From: Bryobacterales bacterium
Lineage (GTDB): Bacteria; Cyanobacteriota; Vampirovibrionia; Obscuribacterales; Obscuribacteraceae
Direction of reading: 5' to 3'
Length of the DNA stretch: 8,702 nt
NCBI GenBank assembly: GCA_903970295.1
Contig: CAJCHQ010000207.1
Span: 1-8,702 of the forward strand
A program made the translations under genes and the position numbers. This document shows positions 1 to 6,766 of this stretch, piece by piece. The notes below the pieces were generated by a model. It saw nothing but the letters and a program-made list of their open reading frames with translations, was not told where the DNA came from and did not search any database. Each line of letters begins with the position of its first letter. Positions within the stretch are counted from its first letter, which is position 1.

Positions 1-120
1 GAAGTACAATGAAATCGTCCGACCATTCGTGGCCATTGCACCTGTAATTCGAACCAAGAACTCGTACTTCATCAACTTCTTCGGTTCTAGGGCCCGAAGT
101 TGGTTACCCTGGTTGGCCAT
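1..120 (-). CDS. Unrecognised protein, N-terminal 40 residues only
   Basis: This is a partial gene: an ATG at 120 opens a frame that stays open for 40 codons to the left edge of the window. The start is supported by an AGGAAA Shine-Dalgarno (130..125 on the minus strand), with six bases between AGGA and the ATG. The upstream gene ends with TGA at 135..133, so only 12 bases separate the two, which suggests one transcript and possibly coupled translation. The visible protein begins MANQGNQLRALEPKK and continues with a mixed hydrophobic and basic stretch. I see no signal peptide and no family motif in so few residues. Its position directly after a large multidomain enzyme gene would fit a partner, regulator or immunity-type protein, but that rests on position only. 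Confidence 0.6.
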   Translation of the reverse strand, partial: MANQGNQLRALEPKKLMKYEFLVRITGAMATNGRTISLYF

Positions 121-132
121 GAAATTTCCTGG

Positions 133-3100
133 TCAATTGTATCCAGGAGTATGCTGCGGCATCTTGCGCGGATCAACACCTCGGGCTTCCCAGCGCGGAT
201 CAAAGATGTACGTCTTGCCATCGATCGTCATCGTCGTCCAGGCATGGCGCCCTTGCATTCCGCGCACCATGGTGCATTGCAAGCCGAAATCATCGGCGAG
301 AACTTTGAGAAGAAACGCTTGTTGACTGCAAACGCCCTTTCCTGCTGCAAGAAACTCGCCCAAAAGCACTTTTCGTCCGGCATGGGCGTCGTTGAACCTG
401 TTATACCAGGCGTCCAGTGCTTCGCCGCTCATCCCGGCAGGAGTCAACAAGTCTCGACTGTATTTGGTCAATTCCTGAGCCAGCTTATAAGGATTATTTC
501 TGTACCGATCAAATAGTCGATGGGCCTCGGCCATTTTTTCCCGCAGAACAGGATCGTGGGCGGGATCAAATATTGTCGAAGGGCGCGAAGTGTCTGTGGC
601 CTGTCCATCTGCTCCAAAGCGATTTCTGCCGCCGGCATTTTGGAAACCAGGTTTCAATCTGTCGCTTTCCTGGTGAGTAGAGGCATAGTGGTTAGATTGT
701 GCCACCGCTTCAGGCGGAGGATTCAGCTGTTGCGGATACTCGAGCCGTTCACCGCCCCGTTGGTTGTTTTCAGGTTGACGAGCATCTCGAGGGGTTCGAC
801 CGCCGTCTCGAGGAGTTTGACCACCGTCGCCTCCGTCATCAAGTTTCAATTCGTAACCCGAAGTGGAACATAATTGCACCCGATCAGTAGGCTTTAGATA
901 AACTCGTTCGTTCGGTCTGATTTTTTGACCGTTGACGAAAGTGCCGTTAGTCGAATAGCGATCGACAATGTATACACCTCGATCATCGCGTCCGACTTTG
1001 AGATGATCGGCGCTTACATATTTAGAGTTGAGACCGAATTTGCCACGACCGACCATGACCTCACCATGCGAAAGATCCAGGCGCTCACCGTTGATCGACG
1101 CCCCGACTTCACGAGGGGCAACTTCGCGAACAATCGGCACTTGAGCGTGAACCTCGGGTCCGAATTGAACTTTATCGTGTTCGGATATGTAATAGAACTT
1201 TTTGGGGTCGAGTCTATGCCCGTTCACATAAGTACCGAAGGATGAACCGACATCTTGAATATAAAGACGACCTTCGTTATCTCGACCAATCACCGCGTGG
1301 TTGCGGCTAACTGACAGCGGCGAGAGAACAACATCATTACTAGACAATCTGCCTACTGTCATCTGTTCATTTGGACGCAGCTCACGTCCGTTGATTTTGA
1401 TCACGTCTTTGGGACCGTCCATCTCGACAGGATCGGTGTTTCCATCAACAGAGCGAGTACGCAAATCGCGCGGCGCCGAAAGTTCTTCAGGACCACTCTC
1501 AATCTTGTCGCCATGCTGCGGGCGATAAACTTCTCCGCTCCCCGGCTTGTAAGTTTTCGTCTTGCCACTGGCATCGGTGACAGCAAATTCTCCGTTAATC
1601 GCCGGGTCGATATAAGCACCGTCGGCTCCGCGGGTGACATTCAAGTAAACACTTTTGCCGGCTTTGAGTCCGGCGGCCGCACCGTGAAAAACCACCGGCA
1701 AAATCGCCCCCACAGCCAGACCCGTTAGTGCCGAGCGTTGCAGTTGGTCCCAATCGATGCCGTCTTTATTGAACGGAGCGACAACCAGGTCGGAAGCAAT
1801 GTTTGCGCCAGAGCCGATTACCGCACCTTCAGCGGAAGCTTGCAGCATGCTCTTATTTGCCAGGCGAGCTGCCAGCGCCTCTTGCTCGGCTTTCTTGCCG
1901 GCGGCGACGCTCTGTCTCAAAGACTGGCGCACGGCCTGGGCTTCGTCTTCCGTCGCACCAGGCTTGAGTAATGATGCAGCCAATCTGTCCATTCCGTCCT
2001 GATCGCCCGAGCGAACCAGGGCGGGCAATTCTTTTTTGATAACGGCTGCAGCATCTGCTCTCAAACTTTGCTTGACTGCGCCTTCGACCAAATCGGCCGA
2101 AACTCGAGCCGCAACAGCGCGACCAAGAGCACGGCAACCGGCGATAGCTTCCGGTCCGAGGAAGTTGAGACCGCCAGAAGTGCCACCAATTATGCATTGT
2201 TTGAGAATATTTTCGGGACTGCTATCAAAACCTTTTCCCTGACAGGCTTTCATCACAGCCAATCTGTAAGCGGCAGAGGCAGTGGCGATGTATCCCACTT
2301 CTGCCAGGCTCAGACCGCCTGAGAAGGGAGCGGCTGCAAGTGCAGCGGCCGTCAGGGTAGCATCGATTGTAATCTCGGCCAGTTTATCTTTGGAATCTTT
2401 GTATTGCTGGAATGCGGCGCCGAAGAATTCGTTCATCAACTTTTGCTTTTCAGGCGAGAGTTTCTGCAGCTGATTTTGATACTGTTTCACAGCCTCAGCG
2501 TTCAGTGAAAGTGCTCTCTGAGTCGTCATCTCCGAGCCATCCGGACACAGGCCTCCACTGTTATCAAGATACTGCTCGAGATGATCGTAATAATCCTGAC
2601 GACCATCAGAGTGGTCGACCGACAGATCATTTGTTGCGTTTGTCCTGTCTGCCGGTGAAGATGCAGCAGAAAGTAAATCGCCGTCGAGATCGCAATGGTA
2701 GCGAGCCTGGTAATCGTTTTTGAGCTTAGTTTTTTGATCGGCGGTAAGATGGCCGATCGCTTCAGTGAGAGTATTGTGGTCGGCGTCTTTTTCAAGCACG
2801 GATAAACGAATTTGGTCAATAAGATCCAGATTGCCGCCCTTTTTCGCCGCATGTTCTACTAATTCTATTTCCGATTGATTGAGATATTTTTCCGCATCGG
2901 TTCGCTCGGCTTGCGAAGCCCTGGCGATCGCTGGGATCAGATCCTGATGGGGCACGTCGAGGCTTAATTTTTCGCCCAGAGACAAGGAGCCGTTTTTGAG
3001 AAGTTTTTTGACGTAATCATCAGCAATTTTTTGAGCGCCCTCCGGACTCGACCAAACTGCTTTCATTACGGTTTCCGAGAAAGTGACCTGGATCGCGCAC

Positions 3101-5031
3101 AGAATCTGACGATCTTGGTCAGACATTTTGTCTTCAGGCATATTCAATCGGGCGCGCAAACCCTGATCAGCGAGCGCTGCTTCGAAATCTTTCAAAGCAG
3201 ATTGAGCCGGCACATGATGAACCGAATCATAGAGGACACGATCGACAGCATCCATTTCGGTCTGCTTTCCAGTCTTGCTCAATTTATCCAAAGCCCGTTG
3301 AGCGAGAAGCTGCGCCGGTCCAGTCAGTTGCGTCTTGACCAGATTGTCGACATCGGCTTTGAATTTGGCATCGTGCAAATATTTATGAGCATCGCTCTGG
3401 TTCAAGTGCAGCATCGAATCGACAATCGCTGCCTGGCTCTTATCGGGATTCCCTAAAATTCCGGTCTGATTGTCGGTCACAACTTGTTGCAGACTGCGGG
3501 AGATCTTTTGTGCTTCATCGTAACTTTTGGCACTGGCTTTTGCATCAATCAGCTTGAGCAATTCTTGTCGTTCTTTAGGGTCGGCATAAGTTGCTAAAGA
3601 GCGATCTATTTCAGCTCTGAAAGCTTTGCCTGTAGCTGAATCATGCAATCTCTGCCAGTCAAAAGCAGACATATGTTCCACGGTAGTGGCCAGGTCGTTG
3701 GTGCTGTGACCAGCGCCGAGACCAAACAAGTGCCCGTCGGCCCAGCCGTTGCTATGAGCCTGACTGAGTTGGCTAATCAAATTGTCTTTACCGTAAAGCA
3801 GTTCCGATTCCCACTGAGTGGCTTCGCGAGCGTTTCCGTCGCGCTGAAAAGCACCGTGCAACTTGTTGTAGAATTGAACAGCTTCGGCTTCGGCGCCGAC
3901 GACATTTTTCTTGCCGACCAGAGAGCGTCCTTGCAAATAGAGTTGCCGCTCTCTGTCAGTGGCATGGGTGAGCGCCAGTTCCAGATTTTCCTTATTATCG
4001 TAAATGCCGAGCAAGTGATGTGTATCGGCATCAGCTATGGTGGCAAGCGATGGACGGCCGTCTCTCAAAATGTCGTGAGCTTGAGCGCTATTGTCTCCAG
4101 TGAAGGCTGAGTCGAACGATTTACGGAAGTTTGGGTCATTCTTCAATTCTTCGCGCGCTTTGACAGCCTTAGCGTCGACTCCACGGAGAGCTTGATTCAA
4201 CAATTCCAGGTTTTGATGTTTGACTGCAATTTTTGCCAGAGCCATGGTCTCATCGACAGTCAAGCTACCGGACTTAGTTAAGTAAGGAAGAGCTGCTCTG
4301 GTAGCTGCGTCCAGATTGGTGGCACCAGCCAAAATCTGCTTCAGGCTCTTATTGAATTGCTTATAGCAATCGAGATCCAGCTGGGCAAGGCTCGACTTAT
4401 TGAGGAGCACGTCGCGCAACATGGTGTTACCCTTCGTCGGATCTTCTTTCAGCATTGCCACCGCCACCATCAAATTGCCGGCATCATTGGTGCGGTTATC
4501 ACTTTTGTCTAGCAAGCAGAGCGCTTGTTTCGATTGCACGTCGGACAAACGACTGGTGAGTTCGTGCCGCAAAAAGTCAGGTTCAGTTTTGCGAAACATT
4601 GTCTGGTAGGTTTTTTCCAGGGCTGCCTTATCAGCCTGGTTGAGGGTCTTCAATTCGTCGAGAATTTTTTGTGCTTCGGGGCTATCGAACAATCCAAGCG
4701 ATTTATTGTAGAGAGCATCGTGGATCAATTGCGCTTTTTGTCTCAATGCCGCTTCGCTTAATTGAGAAGGTTGCTCCGCTGGAGCGGGCTTCTGCAACTG
4801 TTTGCCGCCAGTGATCTCGACCGGATGCAAAGCCGCTCCAGAGAGGGCTTTATGGGCCGATTGCAAAACATGGTGATTGCCTTTATCTGCGAGATCAGTT
4901 TGCTGATGCAAGGCTTTTTCACTGGCCGCCTTCCGCTCTGCTTCTTTCTTCGCATCCAAATGCCCGTCGGCTGGCTTGCCAGTGGCAGCTTGTTTGATAG
5001 TCCCCGGAGCCTGGATAGCTTCTGCTGTCAT
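133..5031 (-). CDS. Giant protein: annexin-like repeats, two FHA domains, transglutaminase-like C-terminus
   Basis: The 1632-residue protein has no signal peptide and a Lys/Glu/Ala-rich N-terminus, so it is probably made as a cytoplasmic protein. Residues about 99-176 and 732-804 read as annexin-like four-helix repeats, and weaker copies seem to lie between them (for example around 414-498 and 510-584). Residues 884-1124 are Ala/Gly-rich with hydrophobic stretches. FHA domain 1 (about 1211-1293) shows GR 1227-1228, SxxH 1242-1245 and NG 1270-1271. FHA domain 2 (about 1311-1390) shows GR 1328-1329, SxxH 1340-1343 and NG 1367-1368. Both therefore keep the phosphothreonine-binding signature. A Gly/Arg/Pro/Gln-rich linker follows. 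The C-terminal domain (about 1533-1618) is transglutaminase-like, with Cys1568 in GKGVC, His1596 in GRHAW and Asp1611 in FDPRW; it resembles the EDR1-type branch. Such domains act as peptidases, transferases or amidases, and the substrate is unknown. The ATG at 5031 is preferred over an upstream TTG because of Shine-Dalgarno spacing. Confidence 0.88.
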   Translation of the reverse strand: MTAEAIQAPGTIKQAATGKPADGHLDAKKEAERKAASEKALHQQTDLADKGNHHVLQSAHKALSGAALHPVEITGGKQLQKPAPAEQPSQLSEAALRQKAQLIHDALYNKSLGLFDSPEAQKILDELKTLNQADKAALEKTYQTMFRKTEPDFLRHELTSRLSDVQSKQALCLLDKSDNRTNDAGNLMVAVAMLKEDPTKGNTMLRDVLLNKSSLAQLDLDCYKQFNKSLKQILAGATNLDAATRAALPYLTKSGSLTVDETMALAKIAVKHQNLELLNQALRGVDAKAVKAREELKNDPNFRKSFDSAFTGDNSAQAHDILRDGRPSLATIADADTHHLLGIYDNKENLELALTHATDRERQLYLQGRSLVGKKNVVGAEAEAVQFYNKLHGAFQRDGNAREATQWESELLYGKDNLISQLSQAHSNGWADGHLFGLGAGHSTNDLATTVEHMSAFDWQRLHDSATGKAFRAEIDRSLATYADPKERQELLKLIDAKASAKSYDEAQKISRSLQQVVTDNQTGILGNPDKSQAAIVDSMLHLNQSDAHKYLHDAKFKADVDNLVKTQLTGPAQLLAQRALDKLSKTGKQTEMDAVDRVLYDSVHHVPAQSALKDFEAALADQGLRARLNMPEDKMSDQDRQILCAIQVTFSETVMKAVWSSPEGAQKIADDYVKKLLKNGSLSLGEKLSLDVPHQDLIPAIARASQAERTDAEKYLNQSEIELVEHAAKKGGNLDLIDQIRLSVLEKDADHNTLTEAIGHLTADQKTKLKNDYQARYHCDLDGDLLSAASSPADRTNATNDLSVDHSDGRQDYYDHLEQYLDNSGGLCPDGSEMTTQRALSLNAEAVKQYQNQLQKLSPEKQKLMNEFFGAAFQQYKDSKDKLAEITIDATLTAAALAAAPFSGGLSLAEVGYIATASAAYRLAVMKACQGKGFDSSPENILKQCIIGGTSGGLNFLGPEAIAGCRALGRAVAARVSADLVEGAVKQSLRADAAAVIKKELPALVRSGDQDGMDRLAASLLKPGATEDEAQAVRQSLRQSVAAGKKAEQEALAARLANKSMLQASAEGAVIGSGANIASDLVVAPFNKDGIDWDQLQRSALTGLAVGAILPVVFHGAAAGLKAGKSVYLNVTRGADGAYIDPAINGEFAVTDASGKTKTYKPGSGEVYRPQHGDKIESGPEELSAPRDLRTRSVDGNTDPVEMDGPKDVIKINGRELRPNEQMTVGRLSSNDVVLSPLSVSRNHAVIGRDNEGRLYIQDVGSSFGTYVNGHRLDPKKFYYISEHDKVQFGPEVHAQVPIVREVAPREVGASINGERLDLSHGEVMVGRGKFGLNSKYVSADHLKVGRDDRGVYIVDRYSTNGTFVNGQKIRPNERVYLKPTDRVQLCSTSGYELKLDDGGDGGQTPRDGGRTPRDARQPENNQRGGERLEYPQQLNPPPEAVAQSNHYASTHQESDRLKPGFQNAGGRNRFGADGQATDTSRPSTIFDPAHDPVLREKMAEAHRLFDRYRNNPYKLAQELTKYSRDLLTPAGMSGEALDAWYNRFNDAHAGRKVLLGEFLAAGKGVCSQQAFLLKVLADDFGLQCTMVRGMQGRHAWTTMTIDGKTYIFDPRWEARGVDPRKMPQHTPGYN
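784..825 (-). repeat. 21-bp tandem repeat encoding GGxTPRD twice
   Basis: Two adjacent 21-base units (784..804 and 805..825) differ at four positions and encode GGQTPRD followed by GGRTPRD, residues 1403-1416 of the giant protein. They lie directly after the second FHA domain. Each unit carries a Thr-Pro pair with a following Arg, and a CTCGAG hexamer at DNA level. The repeat preserves frame, so it is an in-gene duplication rather than a disruption. A role as phosphothreonine docking sites is inference. Confidence 0.8.
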
Positions 5032-5037
5032 GTTCAA

Positions 5038-5045
5038 TCCTTTTT
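5038..5045 (-). promoter_or_regulatory. Shine-Dalgarno that fixes the start of the giant gene
   Basis: On the minus strand AAAAAGGA is followed by six bases and then ATG at 5031, which is normal spacing. An in-frame TTG at 5037 touches the Shine-Dalgarno with no spacer and would not be a sensible start. The protein therefore most likely begins MTAEAIQAPG. Confidence 0.7.
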
Positions 5046-5131
5046 GATGGCGGCGTCTTGGCGGCGCAAAGTGAGCGAATTTAGTTGAATTCGAGGCAGA
5101 GTTGCTATGATGGCAATGGCTATAATCAGAA

Positions 5132-5155
5132 CCGTGTTTCGCTAAGCGAAAACGG
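5132..5155. other. Hairpin with ten-pair stem and one bulged G
   Basis: CCGT pairs with ACGG and TTTCGC pairs with GCGAAA around a TAA loop. Together these make ten base pairs interrupted by a single unpaired G at 5136. No T-run follows on either strand, so it does not look like an intrinsic terminator. It sits about 100 bases upstream of the leftward gene, just downstream of an isolated TATAAT at 5121..5126, and may be an operator or an RNA leader structure. Confidence 0.5.
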
Positions 5156-5264
5156 CAGAGCCATCGTCGAGTTGTTTGTCAGCTTGTCGAGATCGACCAA
5201 GAGACTCAGATGCGTCTCTCAAAAAGGTGTTCCTTAACCAGTCGAGCTTTGGTCAGTCTCTTAG

Positions 5265-5280
5265 AGGTTATTTCTAACCT
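5265..5280. other. Perfect six-base inverted repeat AGGTTA/TAACCT
   Basis: AGGTTA and TAACCT flank a TTTC spacer, giving a perfect hairpin or a 16-base operator-like site. It lies about 150 bases upstream of the proposed right-facing promoter. The role is unknown, and a repeat this short can arise by chance. Confidence 0.35.
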
Positions 5281-5419
5281 GGCGAGTGGGGAAAATACGA
5301 AGGGGTTTTCAGGTGTATACAGAAGCTCTCATTTTTGGACAAAAAAATTTTGGCAATAAGACAAGCAGTTTTCAAATGGCAAATATTTATGGTGGTCTAC
5401 ACTAAAATACGTTATCAAC

Positions 5420-5448
5420 TTGCTTCGAATTGGGCAGAAATCTATAAT
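5420..5448 (+). promoter_or_regulatory. Sigma70-type promoter for the calpain-like operon
   Basis: TTGCTT (5420..5425) and a perfect TATAAT (5443..5448) are separated by exactly 17 bases. Transcription would start near 5455, leaving a leader of roughly 28 bases before the ATG at 5483. The same bases could be read as an in-frame TTG start (5420) or an ATG overlapping the -10 (5447), but the promoter reading makes both unlikely as starts. The -35 is only a half match, so the call depends mainly on the -10 and the spacing. Confidence 0.55.
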
Positions 5449-5482
5449 GATCCAAATGAAAAGGCTTAATCTCGGTACCGGA

Positions 5483-6739
5483 ATGACATTGGCAAACTGC
5501 AAACGGTTTTCGATCGAACTGGCTCAAAACGATAACTGGGTGGGCATAGCCGTAACAGCGCTCCTCATCACTCAAGCTACCCTGCCCATTGTCGTTTCGG
5601 CCGGCAATGTAGCCGAGACGCCGCCACAGCTAAGCGCATGGGCATTGTACAGTGAGCAGAAATACGCCGCTTCAGCCGACGCATTCGAATCACTGATTCG
5701 CTCGTCAGCGCCCAACGCAAGAATTTACTACTATGCAGCCCTGGCAAACAGAGGCAGTAATCGCATGGGTCGAGCTAAACAGCTTTGCCTCTACATAATC
5801 GCGAATTTTCCCAAATCTCCAGAAGCCGCTTACGCTTCGAAGTTGTATCCGGATGCGCCAAAGCCCGCGTCTGCCGGATCTGACGCTCTGCCCGATGCAC
5901 TGAAAGGAAAAAACGTCGCCGAGCTGATGAAGACCGAAGAAGGTCGAAAAGCCGTTGAAGAGGCGTTAGCAAAAAAAGAAGCTGCTGCTGCTGCCGCCAA
6001 AGCAAAAGTCTCGCCGATGCTTGCGAGGAGCAAAGCCGGTAAAACTGGCGACCGAGTTTTTGCACCAGGCGACATAGCCAAAGATGGTGCCGCCGGCATA
6101 GACCAGATGTACTATCCAAACTGCTGGTTTGAAAGTTCGATGTCGGCCCTAGCAATGCTCCCTCGCGGGCAGAAGCTGATGGCGGATATGATTCGCTTTG
6201 GCGATAAGGAAGGACACTACGTCGTTCGTTTTCCGGGTGACGGAGAGGAGTACAAAATCACCGAAGAGAATCTGGAAAAAAGTGGCGTGCACAACAAAGC
6301 ACTATGGGCAACGCTAATCGAGTGTGGGCAAACAATAAAATTCCCTAACGACGAAGGCGGTCAGCTCACCGACGGTCTTTCCTGCTTGACGGGGCAACGA
6401 GCGGAAGCTTTGTCCGCCACCAATGCCAGTCAGAGTGAATTGAGATCATTTATCGAAGGCGCGGTCAAAACACAAAATCCCATCATCTGTGGATCGCACC
6501 ACAGCCTGGCCGGCGTTCCCAGATTGGTAGTCGAGTCGCATGCCTACACTATCGTCGGCTTCGAACCAGCGAGCGGCATGATCACAATCAGAAACCCGCA
6601 CGGCATCAACTCCCAACGCTTTTCATTGCGAGACGATGAAAGTCACCAGAAATTCGAGCAGCTTAACGACGGCTTGTTCAAAATCAACGTTACTATATTT
6701 CCATATTATTTTGCGCAAGTAGCACGCGCATTCATCTAA
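5483..6739 (+). CDS. Secreted TPR plus calpain-like (C2) cysteine peptidase, catalytic residues intact
   Basis: The 418-residue protein is probably exported. A basic N-region is followed by a hydrophobic stretch at about 19-39, with likely cleavage after VVSA (residue 40). Residues 52-122 form a TPR-like helical segment (AWALYSEQKYAASADAFESL and a following helix pair). A charged linker helix at 136-162 and an Ala-rich stretch lead to a calpain-like domain. Gln208 lies six residues before Cys214 in PNCWFES, as for the oxyanion Gln of calpains. LWATLIE (274-280) and GG..LTG (292-304) match calpain core motifs, and His353 (SHAYTIVG) and Asn371 (IRNPHG) complete the triad. No EF-hand or C2 domain is seen. 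The start at 5483 is chosen because MTLANCKR matches the paralogue's MTNINCAKR and because a promoter overlaps the earlier candidates. It is the first gene of a two-gene operon. The substrate is unknown. Confidence 0.85.
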   Translation: MTLANCKRFSIELAQNDNWVGIAVTALLITQATLPIVVSAGNVAETPPQLSAWALYSEQKYAASADAFESLIRSSAPNARIYYYAALANRGSNRMGRAKQLCLYIIANFPKSPEAAYASKLYPDAPKPASAGSDALPDALKGKNVAELMKTEEGRKAVEEALAKKEAAAAAAKAKVSPMLARSKAGKTGDRVFAPGDIAKDGAAGIDQMYYPNCWFESSMSALAMLPRGQKLMADMIRFGDKEGHYVVRFPGDGEEYKITEENLEKSGVHNKALWATLIECGQTIKFPNDEGGQLTDGLSCLTGQRAEALSATNASQSELRSFIEGAVKTQNPIICGSHHSLAGVPRLVVESHAYTIVGFEPASGMITIRNPHGINSQRFSLRDDESHQKFEQLNDGLFKINVTIFPYYFAQVARAFI

Positions 6740-6766
6740 TCAGCCCCAACTCAAAGCAAGAGAATA

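Larger units (their letters stand above)
5046..5419. other. Divergent intergenic region with several inverted repeats
   Basis: No convincing gene lies here. The stretch separates the leftward giant gene from the rightward operon. It holds a strong hairpin (5132..5155), a hairpin with six-base arms (5265..5280), and a GAGAC/GTCTC inverted repeat (5200..5219). AGTCTC at 5255..5260 can pair with the GAGACT of that repeat (5201..5206), and TTGGTC at 5249..5254 can pair with GACCAA at 5195..5200, giving mutually exclusive folds. GTCGA-GA-TCGAC at 5186..5197 is operator-like, and GTCGAG occurs at 5166, 5186 and 5241. GGCGGCG is repeated at 5049 and 5060. For the leftward gene I see only a weak -10-like TAAATT (5083..5078 on the minus strand) with no matching -35. 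Confidence 0.5.

Noticed and set aside
29..516. Plus-strand open frames opposite the 3' end of the giant gene
   Set aside because: They lie antisense to the clear transglutaminase-like domain, have no ribosome binding site or recognisable domain, and are shadows of its codon pattern.
3031..4110. Plus-strand open frames of about 140 to 155 codons inside the giant gene
   Set aside because: The minus strand encodes a continuous helical protein here, and the antisense products have no family features.
5032..5037. TTG at 5037 as start of the giant gene, adding two residues
   Set aside because: It touches the Shine-Dalgarno with no spacer, whereas the ATG at 5031 has normal six-base spacing.
5121..5126. 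Perfect TATAAT as the main rightward promoter
   Set aside because: No acceptable -35 lies 16 to 18 bases upstream, and the 5420..5448 promoter is better spaced and closer to the gene. It is kept only as a possible leader start.
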